DNA from: Lewinellaceae bacterium
GTDB lineage: Bacteria; Bacteroidota; Bacteroidia; Chitinophagales; Saprospiraceae
Assembly: GCA_020636435.1 (NCBI GenBank)
Contig: JACJXX010000001.1
Coordinates: 4,233,001-4,297,000, forward strand
DNA: 64,000 nucleotides
Direction: 5' to 3'
The position numbers were made by a program, and so were the translations under genes. Every line of letters begins with the position of its first letter. Position 1 is the first letter of the stretch. The notes below the pieces were generated by a model. It saw nothing but the letters and a program-made list of their open reading frames with translations, made no database searches and was not told the origin of the DNA. Of the stretch, positions 25,416 to 33,881 are shown piece after piece.

Positions 25416-26513
25416 TTAATTACTCGCCTTTCCCAGTTGATAATCCACAAATAAAACGGCGGACAGCAGCAAAAGCGCGCCGGCCTGATGAAAGACGCCG
25501 TAGCCCACCGGAATCATGCCGACAGCGTTGACAACAGTGAGGATTCCCAGCGCCATTTGGATTATCAACACACTTACCAACAGGTATAAGCCGGCCTTCA
25601 GAGGAGGCGCAGGATTGGATTTTGCAGCCTTGAAAAAGAACCATAAAACCATGATAGTCAGCACATAAGCAGTGGATCGGTGCAATAGCTGCACCAGGGC
25701 GGGCATAAAGAGGGCGGAATCGTAATTCACAAAGTTTTCCACAGACCAGCTGGCGCTGTTCAGCAGCAGGGCAGGGATGGCCTCTCCGTTCATATCCGGC
25801 CAGGTGGGGTAGAAAAGGCCCGCCTTGGTTCCAGCCATAATGCCCCCCAGGACAATTTGCAGCGCCGTAACCGCCGTGACGGCCAAAGCGGCCTTTTTTA
25901 ACAACCGGTTGTGCAAAACCGGCCGCTCCGGCTGAAAGGTTTTGAACGCCGTCCACAGCAGGTAACTGAACAGGATGAGCGCCAGCGAAAGGTGTATCGT
26001 AAGTTTGTACGCATTGACCCAGGGCCGCTCCACCAGGCCGCTGGCTACCATGATCCATCCGAAAGAAGCTACCAGGGCGGCCAGGAGGAAAACGACGCCC
26101 AAGCGTTTCAGAAGAGGCTTATCCACCATGCCCCTCGCCCAGAATATGCCCAGCGGAATGACAAACACGAAGCCCATCAGGCGGGCCCACAGGCGGTGGA
26201 CGTACTCCCAGAAGTAAATGAACTTAAACTCGCCCATCGTCATTCCCTGGTTGATTTTGGCGTACTGAGGAGTGGCCTTATACAGCTCAAATTCCGCTTC
26301 CCACTGCTGGGCATTGAGCGGAGGCAGCGTGCCGGTGACGATCTCCCATTTGGTGATGGACAGCCCCGAGCCGGTCAGGCGGGTAATGCCGCCTACCACG
26401 ACCTGCATGAAGATCATGAATAAGCCGGCCACCAACCAGGCCTTTACGATGCCTGGATATTTTTTTGGCCTTGTTTTGCCTTCTTTTGAAACGGTATTTG
26501 CAATGGCTTCCAT
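25416..26513 (-). CDS. ctaA: Heme A synthase (COX15/CtaA family)
   Basis: 365 residues with eight predicted membrane helices. Key blocks are VVVGGITRLTGSGLSITKWE, YFWEYVHRLWARLMG (heme-ligand His), LLHRSTAYVL and YGVFHQAGALLLL (second heme-ligand pair). It converts heme O to heme A for cytochrome aa3-type oxidases in the inner membrane. Sequence WPDMNGEAIPALLL matches the long COX15 type. No oxidase subunit genes are adjacent in the window. Confidence 0.94.
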   Translation of the reverse strand: MEAIANTVSKEGKTRPKKYPGIVKAWLVAGLFMIFMQVVVGGITRLTGSGLSITKWEIVTGTLPPLNAQQWEAEFELYKATPQYAKINQGMTMGEFKFIYFWEYVHRLWARLMGFVFVIPLGIFWARGMVDKPLLKRLGVVFLLAALVASFGWIMVASGLVERPWVNAYKLTIHLSLALILFSYLLWTAFKTFQPERPVLHNRLLKKAALAVTAVTALQIVLGGIMAGTKAGLFYPTWPDMNGEAIPALLLNSASWSVENFVNYDSALFMPALVQLLHRSTAYVLTIMVLWFFFKAAKSNPAPPLKAGLYLLVSVLIIQMALGILTVVNAVGMIPVGYGVFHQAGALLLLSAVLFVDYQLGKASN

Positions 26514-27288
26514 CTTGCGTAGTTTGTCAGGTAAAGACTTAACCGGTTTTCGACGAAGCGCCCGGTGGTAAACTGATCAAGTCTAGTGCACTAAATTTAA
26601 AACGATACGTTAGCTAAACAATACTACAAAGTTTTGTTTGGCCATCGCTCGGTAAACATTTCCGGTGAGAGGGTATTAATAATATATTATAAAAAATTTA
26701 AATAAAATCCTATCATCATTAGGCCTGTTAGTATGTGAAGAAAATTAGCTGTAAATCCTGGGTTAATTCAATGTTAAGATATTCAATCCGCCTTTTCACA
26801 TATTTTACACAGGCCAGTTCCCTTTTTTTGCTGTGCTTTTGCAAACTTACCCACAGCTTGTGTAAAAAGCCGGGCCGGGAAAACTTTTTTTCTCAGCGCT
26901 GCCTTCTTTTTACTTTCCGATGTAGATAAGGGCCCAGGTTATCCCCGGAAAAGCCTTCAATTTAAATATTTGCATATATGGCAAACCGCCATTCTTAGCA
27001 AGTGTGGGCCAGCTGGCCGGTTATCAAGGCCCTGGCCCACATTTATTGTGGAAAAGGGGTTTCTTCAATTTGCTGGTTTTCTTACCTTTATGGAGTACCC
27101 GAAATGGGGGTGTTGAAAAGCCGGAAACGAAGCGGCCCAACTCCTTGTTTTTTGACTGCTCCATAGGCCAACTGATCTGTGGTAGAATAAAAATGTGGAC
27201 TACAGTGCATAAAACGGCTCAGCCTGCAAAGGCGCCTCCTGCTGCCCTCAAAAGCGCCGGCAAAGCTGAACAAAAAAAATGAAACACA
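26514..27288. other. Long intergenic region between ctaA and the SRAP gene
   Basis: 775 bp without a convincing gene. 26640-26720 is very AT-rich (TAATAATATATTATAAAAAA). A hairpin with arms TGTGGGCCAG (27003) and CTGGCCCACA (27032-27041) lies in the second half. A small frame of 29 codons (27193-27282, Ala/Lys/Pro rich) ends just before the SRAP start; nothing supports it as a gene beyond its position. Confidence 0.4.
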
Positions 27289-27966
27289 ATGTGCGGAAGG
27301 TTTTCCTTTGTGACTTCACCCGAGAAGATAAAAGAACAGTTGGGGGATATTGAAACCGGCCAGGCACTGCGCCTGAGTTTCAATGTAGCGCCTACCCAGC
27401 ATTCCTATGTCATTACGAACGAACATCCAAAGCGCCTGGAATACCTGGCCTGGGGGCTCATACCCCACTGGTCGAACGACAGCAAGAACGCCAGCAAGCT
27501 GATCAACGCCCGCATGGAAGGCATTGGCGCCAAACCCTCTTTCCGCGTTCCGCTCCGCCGGCGCCGCTGCCTGGTGCTGGCCGACAGCTTCTACGAATGG
27601 CGCACCGAGGCGGGCAAAAAAGTGCCCTACCGGATTTTCCGCAAAAACGGGGACCTGCTGCTCTTCGCCGGCATCTGGGATGTATGGTATAAAGACGACT
27701 ACGCCGTAAAGACTTTCTCTATCATTACCGCTCCGCCCAATAAAGAAGTCGCCCCGCTGCACAACCGCATGCCGATGGTGCTTCCCCAAAAAGAACAGCA
27801 GCAGCGCTGGCTCCAGGACCTGGATATCGCCCAGGTGATGGAACTCCTCCAACCCCCGCCGGATGGCATACTGGACTACTACCAGGTTTCCGATAAGGTC
27901 AACTCTGTTAAAAACGACTCCCCGGAATTGCATCAGCGGATTGGGGGGCAGCCGACTTTGTTTTAG
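27289..27966 (+). CDS. SRAP-family abasic site processing protein (YedK/HMCES)
   Basis: 225 residues starting MCGRFSFV: the second residue Cys is the catalytic nucleophile that forms the DNA-protein crosslink with abasic sites. RLEYLAWGLIPHWS, INARMEGIG, RCLVLADSFYEW and APLHNRMPMVLP (active-site His) complete the SRAP pattern. YedK/HMCES protects abasic sites in single-stranded DNA at replication forks. Orthologues are often annotated as SOS-response peptidases; peptidase activity is limited to removing Met1 and to crosslink processing. It is followed by dtd. Confidence 0.94.
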   Translation: MCGRFSFVTSPEKIKEQLGDIETGQALRLSFNVAPTQHSYVITNEHPKRLEYLAWGLIPHWSNDSKNASKLINARMEGIGAKPSFRVPLRRRRCLVLADSFYEWRTEAGKKVPYRIFRKNGDLLLFAGIWDVWYKDDYAVKTFSIITAPPNKEVAPLHNRMPMVLPQKEQQQRWLQDLDIAQVMELLQPPPDGILDYYQVSDKVNSVKNDSPELHQRIGGQPTLF

Positions 27967-28006
27967 TTAACCAACAACCAATAACCAGCAACAATCAACC
28001 GACAAC

Positions 28007-28459
28007 ATGCGCATAGTCATCCAACGAGTTTCCGAAGCCTCCGTCACCGTAAATGAAAAAACAGTGGGCGAAATAGGGCCCGGCCTGCTTGTGTTCCTCG
28101 GCATTGAAGACGAAGATACCAATGAAGACATAGAGTGGCTCTGCCAAAAAGTGGCCAAAATGCGCATCTTTAACGACGAGGAAGGCAAGATGAACCTTTC
28201 CGTGAAAGACGTCGGCGGCGAGCTGCTCGTCGTCAGCCAGTTCACCCTGCACGCCAGCGTCAAAAAAGGCAACCGGCCGTCCTTCATCCGGGCCGCCCGG
28301 CCGGAATTTGCCATACCGATGTACGAGAAATTTATCAAATTGCTGGAAATTACGGCCGGCCGCGATGTGCAAACCGGCGAGTTCGGCGCCGAAATGAAAG
28401 TGCGCCTGCTCAATGACGGCCCCGTTACCATTACCATAGACAGCAAAAATATTGAGTGA
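28007..28459 (+). CDS. dtd: D-aminoacyl-tRNA deacylase
   Basis: 150 residues, the standard length. It begins MRIVIQRVSEASVTVNEKTV and holds LLVVSQFTLHASVKKGNRPS and GPVTITIDSKN, the two cross-dimer active-site motifs (SQxT and GPxT-like). It hydrolyses D-aminoacyl-tRNAs and also Gly-tRNA mischarged on tRNA(Ala), working in the cytoplasm. The downstream MazG-like gene starts 2 bp after its stop, so the two are co-transcribed. Confidence 0.95.
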   Translation: MRIVIQRVSEASVTVNEKTVGEIGPGLLVFLGIEDEDTNEDIEWLCQKVAKMRIFNDEEGKMNLSVKDVGGELLVVSQFTLHASVKKGNRPSFIRAARPEFAIPMYEKFIKLLEITAGRDVQTGEFGAEMKVRLLNDGPVTITIDSKNIE

Positions 28460-28460
28460 C

Positions 28461-28799
28461 ATGACCCTGCAGGAAGCCCAGCAAACCGTCGACCACTGGA
28501 TCAACACCGTCGGCATACGCTACTACAATGAACTGACCAACACGGCCATCCTCATGGAAGAGGTGGGGGAAGTGGCCCGCCTGATGGCCCGGCTGTACGG
28601 CGAACAGTCCTTCAAAAAAACGGAAGACGCCGCCAACGCCAAAGCCCAACTGGGCGACGAAATGGCGGACGTGCTCTTCGTGCTCATCTGCCTGGCCAAC
28701 CAAACCGGGGTTGACCTGGCCGAGGCCTTCGGCAAGAATCTCGATAAGAAAACCCGGCGCGATGCGGAGCGGCACGCGGGGAATGAGAAATTGAGGTGA
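28461..28799 (+). CDS. MazG-like nucleotide pyrophosphohydrolase
   Basis: 112 residues from the ATG at 28461 (MTLQEAQQTVDHWINTVGIR). The acidic metal-binding helices LMEEVGEVARLMAR and LGDEMADVLFVLICLANQTG are the EExxE and ExxD parts of a single MazG-type domain. These enzymes hydrolyse (d)NTPs to monophosphates and are thought to clean the nucleotide pool. The start is 2 bp after dtd. Although the frame reaches a TTG 9 bp upstream inside dtd, the ATG is more likely. Confidence 0.9.
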   Translation: MTLQEAQQTVDHWINTVGIRYYNELTNTAILMEEVGEVARLMARLYGEQSFKKTEDAANAKAQLGDEMADVLFVLICLANQTGVDLAEAFGKNLDKKTRRDAERHAGNEKLR

Positions 28800-28808
28800 T
28801 TTACTCCC

Positions 28809-30320
28809 TCACCGCTCCACCACCACCTTGCCCACCCAGCGCCTACCCCCCGTCCGCACCTCCAGCATATAAAAGCCTGGTGGCAGGCCCGGCGCATCAA
28901 TCTCCATCTGTGCCACCGCTTGCCGCTCTTCGCGCCATACGGCTCTTCCCTGCGCGTCAAAAATAGTGCACCGGGCCCGTTCCCCCACCGGAGCTTGCGC
29001 CCACGACAAGCGGAACTGCCCTTTATTTGGGTTGGGAAAAAGGCGAATGGCCTCCTCCCTTGCCGCCGGGCCAGCGACTGGGCTCAGCATCGGGCAGGGC
29101 TCCTCCAGGCAACCTTTGGCATCCACCTTGACCAGCCAGGGGTAAAAATCATTGCCCTCATACGCCGCCCCCCCGGCGACGATGCTGCCGCTGGACAGCT
29201 CGCCGACACCGCCGAAGTAGCCACGGATAGGATATTCGGCCCCAATAGGGGGGAACAGGTGCTTAGACCAGATGCTGTCGCCCTGAGGGGAGAATTTGTA
29301 CAGCCAACCTACGCGGTGGGTACCGGATGGCCCTTCTTCAATGACGGTTTCGCCGGCAGCGATATAATTGCCGTCGGCCGTTGGTTTAAAATCTCGTAAA
29401 TTAATCATGGCATTGAGGCTGGCCGCTCTGCCGAAATGCTTTACCCACTGCACCTGGAAGTTGGAATCCAACTTGGCCAGGGTGGGCTGCATAATAAGCG
29501 TAGACCAAATTATTTCCTTAAGGTAGATACCGTAGGTAATCAAGCCTCCATCGGAAGTGGGTATTATGTTTCTGAGAAAACCGATCTCGGGGTTTTCCTC
29601 CGATTGCCATTGCCGAAGCACATTACCATTTAAATCCAGGTATACTATTCTGGAACTACCAGATTGAGGGCTGGATTGTACTACCGAACAAGCCGCAAAA
29701 ACACTATCGTTAATGGCTTGAAGATTATTAAAACCATCTTGTAAATCATAGTCGCCGTAGTATTTAAACCAAATAGTGTTTCCTTGTTTATCCACCCTGC
29801 GCACAAAAGAATCGTTGAAATAATTGGGCCGTTGAATATCGCCATACAGTAAATATCCATCTTTTATTTCTACTGGGTTTTTATAATCGTACTGGCTAAG
29901 ATTAATAGTATCAGAGTACTCGTGAATGAACTCAAGTTGTAAATCACAATTCAGTTTGGCTAGGATTGCACTCCTGCGGCCCAAAGGGGCAGCAGTAAGC
30001 ACATACCCTCCATCTGTAGTTATTGTTATTTTACCATAATGTTTATCCATAGATAAGGCAGCGCCTAGAGAATCCAGGATCAAAGTAGATGCCAACTGGT
30101 TGCCTAAAGAATCAAATTTAGCAACAAAAAGGCCTTGCCGCCATTCGACAGTATCCGAAAAGGCCATGCCATAACCGACTATGGTGTCATTGTGAAGGGT
30201 CATATTCCGGAAGTGGGCTTTGGGATAATCCTGAGGCGGAGACAGGTTGAAGCCCGGCTGGGCAGTCAGTAGGAGCGGAGAACAACCAACAAAAAGGGCA
30301 ATTATTTTTATCCATTTCAT
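28809..30320 (-). CDS. Secreted T9SS cargo protein, beta-rich, unknown function
   Basis: 503 residues with a signal peptide (IALFVGCSPLLLTAQ) and a C-terminal T9SS sorting domain (RLFPNPNKGQFRLSW to LPPGFYMLEVRTGGRRWVGK). The central part repeats blocks such as GYVLTAAPLG, GGLITYGIYL and NYIAAGETVI, with alternating 'DGG/DGNY' turns that resemble a beta-propeller of the delta-60 or Kelch-like kind. It is exported by T9SS, which either anchors such proteins or releases them. No enzymatic motif is visible. Confidence 0.85.
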   Translation of the reverse strand: MKWIKIIALFVGCSPLLLTAQPGFNLSPPQDYPKAHFRNMTLHNDTIVGYGMAFSDTVEWRQGLFVAKFDSLGNQLASTLILDSLGAALSMDKHYGKITITTDGGYVLTAAPLGRRSAILAKLNCDLQLEFIHEYSDTINLSQYDYKNPVEIKDGYLLYGDIQRPNYFNDSFVRRVDKQGNTIWFKYYGDYDLQDGFNNLQAINDSVFAACSVVQSSPQSGSSRIVYLDLNGNVLRQWQSEENPEIGFLRNIIPTSDGGLITYGIYLKEIIWSTLIMQPTLAKLDSNFQVQWVKHFGRAASLNAMINLRDFKPTADGNYIAAGETVIEEGPSGTHRVGWLYKFSPQGDSIWSKHLFPPIGAEYPIRGYFGGVGELSSGSIVAGGAAYEGNDFYPWLVKVDAKGCLEEPCPMLSPVAGPAAREEAIRLFPNPNKGQFRLSWAQAPVGERARCTIFDAQGRAVWREERQAVAQMEIDAPGLPPGFYMLEVRTGGRRWVGKVVVER

Positions 30321-30381
30321 ACTTGGAAAATATACGGAGGAGCAGAAGCCGGCCGGCTTCCGCTCCCCTGTGAAAATATTA

Positions 30382-32031
30382 TTAGTGAATAGCGATTTTC
30401 AATTGGTAGGCGGCACCGCCCTGCCAAGCTTTGAGCAGGTAGATGCCGGGCCTGAAAAGCGCCGGAGGCAGCGGCAGCCGGTTGAGCCCGCCGAAAAGCG
30501 GGAGGCGCTGCACTACCTTGCCCTGCAGGTTGTAAAATACGGCTTGCCCTTGCCCGGCGCTTTCAGGCAATGCTAAAAAGAGTTGATCCCGTGTTGGGTT
30601 GGGGTAAGCCCGGATGCCCTGGCCACCGGCAGAGGAGGCAGGTGTTGTTTGGCTGCCGTATGGCGCAGCGGGGCGTTCCACCGGCGGCGCTGCTGTACAT
30701 TTAACCTCCAGGCGTAGGCCATTGGCAAGCAGCAGGTTTCTGGCCAGGGCGCCGGCTTCATTGCATTGGCCGGCCCAGTACAACAGGCTGTTAATCGTAT
30801 CCTTAGGCAACTGGTTCAAAGCGCCGCCGCCTTCCAGGTAGGGGCGCAAGGTGGCAAATACCTCATCCAGATCGTTGTATTCCGCCAGGCGGGTGCTGTC
30901 CAGCCCATATTGCTCCGCCAGGTTGGGCCAGAGGTGGTCGAAGTTATAGAACTTGCCGGTGAAAAAGTGGTGGCGGGCCAGGCGGTAATCCGCCGGGTAG
31001 GTTTCTACCAAAGCCAGCCAGTGGAGCACAGAATCTGGTTCGTGGTTCAGGGTGTCCTGCCGGTAGTGGGTAATTATGTTTTTGGCATCCTTGTTCAAAT
31101 GGTACCGCAGCCCGGCAATTTCCCGCAGCGCTTCTTCCTGCTCTTCTTCGCCGGTGATTTGCGGATAGGCAGCTTTTTTTTCCAGCCAGGTTGCCTTGTT
31201 CTGGTGGAAGTTGTCTTTCGCTTCTGCCAGGTCGTCCTCGTCACAAGGCGGCTCGCAGGGTTCGGGGGTGGCGCAGTTGGGGTTGGCTACGGGTAGAGCG
31301 GTGGCGAAAACACCCACTGTATTGAAAGAGGTTTCTGTACCATTGACAGGGGGCGTATCGGAGACGTGGTCGCCGGTGCAATAACCGCTCGCTGTCCCGT
31401 TAGGGCAGACGCCGTAGGAATTTAGTTCATCGCAATCGCCACCGCGGTCAGGGTGCATCAAGCCCAGGCAGTGGCCCATTTCGTGGAGCAGCACCGGCGT
31501 ATCGCCCGCCCAATGGGTAGTGGTGCCGTCGTTGTATTCGCCTTGTACCAGCAGGTGATTGCTGGGAATAGAAAAGGCGGTTCCGCCAAACATTTTAGTA
31601 TTGTCCAAAAAGTAAATGTCTATGCCGTCTGAGTGTTTGCTGCCGGGTACTATGTTTCTGATGTCATCGACATCGTAATTACTATCCACTTCTTCAAACA
31701 CCTCTGCAATATTTTCTTCACAAGGGTTACCGGGTATAAAAAAATAAATGCCTATTTCATTGTACACACTATTTAAGTAATCCAGTGCCCTGTTAGCCCG
31801 GATGTCTGCTTCCTGCTGATCGATCCATTCGTAGTTTTCGTATTCGATGAAATTCATATACACTTTGACCTGGAAATTTTCACCCTCCTCGTTATCCAGA
31901 TAGTTGCCGTAGATAGGCGGATCGGGGCACTGAAGCGTGGGTGAGGTAGGCTGGCTGAAAAGTAAAACGGAGTCGAAAAGAACGAGCCAACTTAGCAAAA
32001 ATAGTTTGGCATGCTTTTTACACACACACAA
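30382..32031 (-). CDS. Secreted M43-like zinc metalloprotease with T9SS tail
   Basis: 549 residues. A signal peptide (LFLLSWLVLFDSVLLFSQ) is followed by a catalytic domain with HEMGHCLGLMHPD, a HEXXHXXGXXH zinc site, then GDHVSDTPPVNG, the Met-turn-region motif of pappalysin (M43) proteases. A charged helical spacer follows (near residues 270-420), and the C-terminus carries a T9SS sorting domain (IRAYPNPTRDQLFLALPE to FRPGIYLLKA). It probably degrades extracellular proteins for nutrition. The neighbouring T9SS protein on the same strand is 61 bp downstream of its stop and may be co-transcribed. Confidence 0.9.
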   Translation of the reverse strand: MCVCKKHAKLFLLSWLVLFDSVLLFSQPTSPTLQCPDPPIYGNYLDNEEGENFQVKVYMNFIEYENYEWIDQQEADIRANRALDYLNSVYNEIGIYFFIPGNPCEENIAEVFEEVDSNYDVDDIRNIVPGSKHSDGIDIYFLDNTKMFGGTAFSIPSNHLLVQGEYNDGTTTHWAGDTPVLLHEMGHCLGLMHPDRGGDCDELNSYGVCPNGTASGYCTGDHVSDTPPVNGTETSFNTVGVFATALPVANPNCATPEPCEPPCDEDDLAEAKDNFHQNKATWLEKKAAYPQITGEEEQEEALREIAGLRYHLNKDAKNIITHYRQDTLNHEPDSVLHWLALVETYPADYRLARHHFFTGKFYNFDHLWPNLAEQYGLDSTRLAEYNDLDEVFATLRPYLEGGGALNQLPKDTINSLLYWAGQCNEAGALARNLLLANGLRLEVKCTAAPPVERPAAPYGSQTTPASSAGGQGIRAYPNPTRDQLFLALPESAGQGQAVFYNLQGKVVQRLPLFGGLNRLPLPPALFRPGIYLLKAWQGGAAYQLKIAIH

Positions 32032-32237
32032 ATTTATCCGCCGGAGCCTTTTTCGGCCGGCGGAGCGTTGTGAAATTGACGGCGAAGGAGGGCAAGTACA
32101 TTTGCGCGTTTTTCATAGGGAGGTGGTTTTAGTTTTTGGAATATCTAAAAGTACGCAATGTTTGGGACAAATACAATGTTGTCAGCAAGGAGAGACGGAT
32201 TACAGGGCCAATTGTTAAAATAAAAAATAAGGAACAT

Positions 32238-32346
32238 TTAAAAAATAAATTCGACGTCAATGAAATATGGAGGAGGCCTTTGCCCAGACGAGACTGCTGG
32301 CCTTCACCATAATTCATTGACTCAAAATGTCGAATTTATTTTTTAA
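32238..32346. repeat. Palindromic element with perfect 18-bp inverted ends
   Basis: TTAAAAAATAAATTCGAC (32238-32255) is the exact reverse complement of 32329-32346. Further inside, GTCAATGAAATATGG pairs imperfectly with CCATAATTCATTGAC, and AGGCC with GGCCT-like bases. The 109-bp unit can fold into one long hairpin. It lies between the M43 protease start and the PrsW stop. Confidence 0.9.
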
Positions 32347-32366
32347 TCACTACTAAGGTGTCCAAT

Positions 32367-33065
32367 TCATTGCTCCCCCCCCTTAAACGGCGAATTCTCC
32401 TGCTGCTCCCGAATCAGCCGGGTAGAAACATAAATGTTGGCGCCCAGCAGGAGCAAGGCCAGGATAATGAGTTCTTCGTAGTATTCCTGGAGAATGAAAA
32501 AATCGTAGACGCCATGCACCGCCACCGGCACGGCCAGGCCCAGCCCGATGAGCTGTCTTTTGGATGCCAGGGAAAAAGAAAACTTGGAACTACCGATGAA
32601 GTAGCCCATGATGATGGCAAAGCAGGCGTGCGCCGGAACGGCGGTGAAGGCGCGCAACAGCGTAGTCTGGAAACCAAACTGGCCGGCGTAGAGCACATTT
32701 TCCAGGGTGGCGAAGCCCATGGCGATCATCACGGCGTAGACAATGCCATCCATCGGCTCATTGAAGAAGGGACGGGCATAAGGGTAGGCCATTAAGGCCA
32801 GGTATTTGGCCAATTCTTCCGTCAGCGCAACCACAATAAAGGAAGAAAAAACAGTGGCGCCCAGGCTGTCGGTCTCCCCCCAGCCGGAATAGCTGGCCCA
32901 GGTTTCGATCTTCAAAACGGGATAGGTAACGGCCATGCCCAGGGCAAAAGTAATGGCCAACTGAAGGCGCGACTCCTTCTCGTACTTATCCATCCGGTAA
33001 ATGTACCAGCAGATGAGCAGGCCGGGAATGATGGCCAAAAGATAAACAAAGGATTCCTTCAGCAT
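32367..33065 (-). CDS. PrsW family intramembrane metalloprotease
   Basis: 232 residues with about seven membrane helices. It contains VVALTEELAKYLAL (the EExxK glutamates), MDGIVYAVMIAMGFATLENV (conserved second motif) and AHACFAIIMGYFIG and AVAVHGVYDFFI-type histidines, the three PrsW motifs. PrsW proteases cleave anti-sigma factors or other membrane substrates; the substrate here is unknown. The start codon overlaps the stop of the upstream hydrolase gene by 1 bp, so they form one unit. Confidence 0.9.
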   Translation of the reverse strand: MLKESFVYLLAIIPGLLICWYIYRMDKYEKESRLQLAITFALGMAVTYPVLKIETWASYSGWGETDSLGATVFSSFIVVALTEELAKYLALMAYPYARPFFNEPMDGIVYAVMIAMGFATLENVLYAGQFGFQTTLLRAFTAVPAHACFAIIMGYFIGSSKFSFSLASKRQLIGLGLAVPVAVHGVYDFFILQEYYEELIILALLLLGANIYVSTRLIREQQENSPFKGGEQ

Positions 33066-33871
33066 CAGGCCCGGGCGTTTTCTTCGCAAAATGCCACAAA
33101 CTGGCGAACAAAACGCTGCGTTTGCTTTCGGGCTTCAAACAAGCCCATGTGCCCGACTCTTTCCAGAATGTGAATGGAGGCGGTTTGGGGCAGGTGGATT
33201 TGTTCGATGCTCTCCGGGGGCACGGCCTGGTCTTCTTCTCCTATAATGAATAGCACCGGAACGGACAAGGCTTCGAGGGTAGGCGTTTCGTCTTTTCTTT
33301 CGATCATCGCTTCCTGGGCGGCGATGATGCCGGCGCTTTCCCCTCGGGCAGCCCGGTAGGTCAGCTTTTCCACGAGGAAGGCGTTGCTGTTGGCAAACTT
33401 CCGGTTGAAAAGGGTAGGGATGAGCTGCTTGACAAAAAGCGCATGGCCCTGCCGCTGGATAAAAGCCACGCTTTTGCGGCGGTTTTCCTTTTTTTCTTCG
33501 CTGTCGGCATAGGGATGCGAATGAAAAAGGCCCAGCCCCAGCAACCGCTCCGGGTAGAGGCGGGCGAAGGCCAGCCCGACATAGCCGCCCATGGAATGGC
33601 CGATGAAAACCACCTTGTCCAGGTTGAGTTTTAGAAGGACGGCATGCACGGCCTCCGCCATCTGCTCGATGCTTGCAGCGGGCAGCGCCTCCGACTTGCC
33701 AAAGCCAGGCAGGTCGATGCGGACGATGCGGTAGTTCTCTTCGAGCAGGTCGAGCCGGAATTCCTCCCAGATGCTGCTGTCTTCGCAAAAGCCATGAACC
33801 AGCGCCACAGCGGTGCCCTTGCCTTCGGCTTTGTAGGCAATCTTCTGGTCCTGGTAAGTAATCAGTTTCAT
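33065..33871 (-). CDS. Alpha/beta fold hydrolase
   Basis: 268 residues beginning MKLITYQDQKIAYKAEGKGT. It shows ALVHGFCEDSSIWEEF, RIDLPGFGKSEALP, the nucleophile elbow FIGHSMGGYVGLAFARLYPE, IGEEDQAVPPESI (acid) and ERVGHMGLFEA (His). It is cytoplasmic and broad in family; the substrate is unknown. It overlaps the PrsW gene by 1 bp (TGATG), and the glycosyltransferase gene lies 10 bp upstream, so the three genes form a compact minus-strand operon. Confidence 0.9.
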   Translation of the reverse strand: MKLITYQDQKIAYKAEGKGTAVALVHGFCEDSSIWEEFRLDLLEENYRIVRIDLPGFGKSEALPAASIEQMAEAVHAVLLKLNLDKVVFIGHSMGGYVGLAFARLYPERLLGLGLFHSHPYADSEEKKENRRKSVAFIQRQGHALFVKQLIPTLFNRKFANSNAFLVEKLTYRAARGESAGIIAAQEAMIERKDETPTLEALSVPVLFIIGEEDQAVPPESIEQIHLPQTASIHILERVGHMGLFEARKQTQRFVRQFVAFCEENARA

Positions 33872-33881
33872 AAATCAGGCT

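Noticed and set aside
25380..26930. DnaA-box-like TTTTCCACA motifs near 25389-25410 and an AT-rich stretch near 26640-26720, possible replication origin
   Set aside because: The motifs are few and partly within or beside ctaA, no dnaA or dnaN gene is nearby, and the AT-rich part is more than 1 kb away. No base skew could be computed.
27193..27282. 29-codon frame before the SRAP gene as a leader peptide
   Set aside because: No ribosome-binding sequence, no attenuator-like hairpin after it and biased Ala/Lys/Pro composition make it unsupported.
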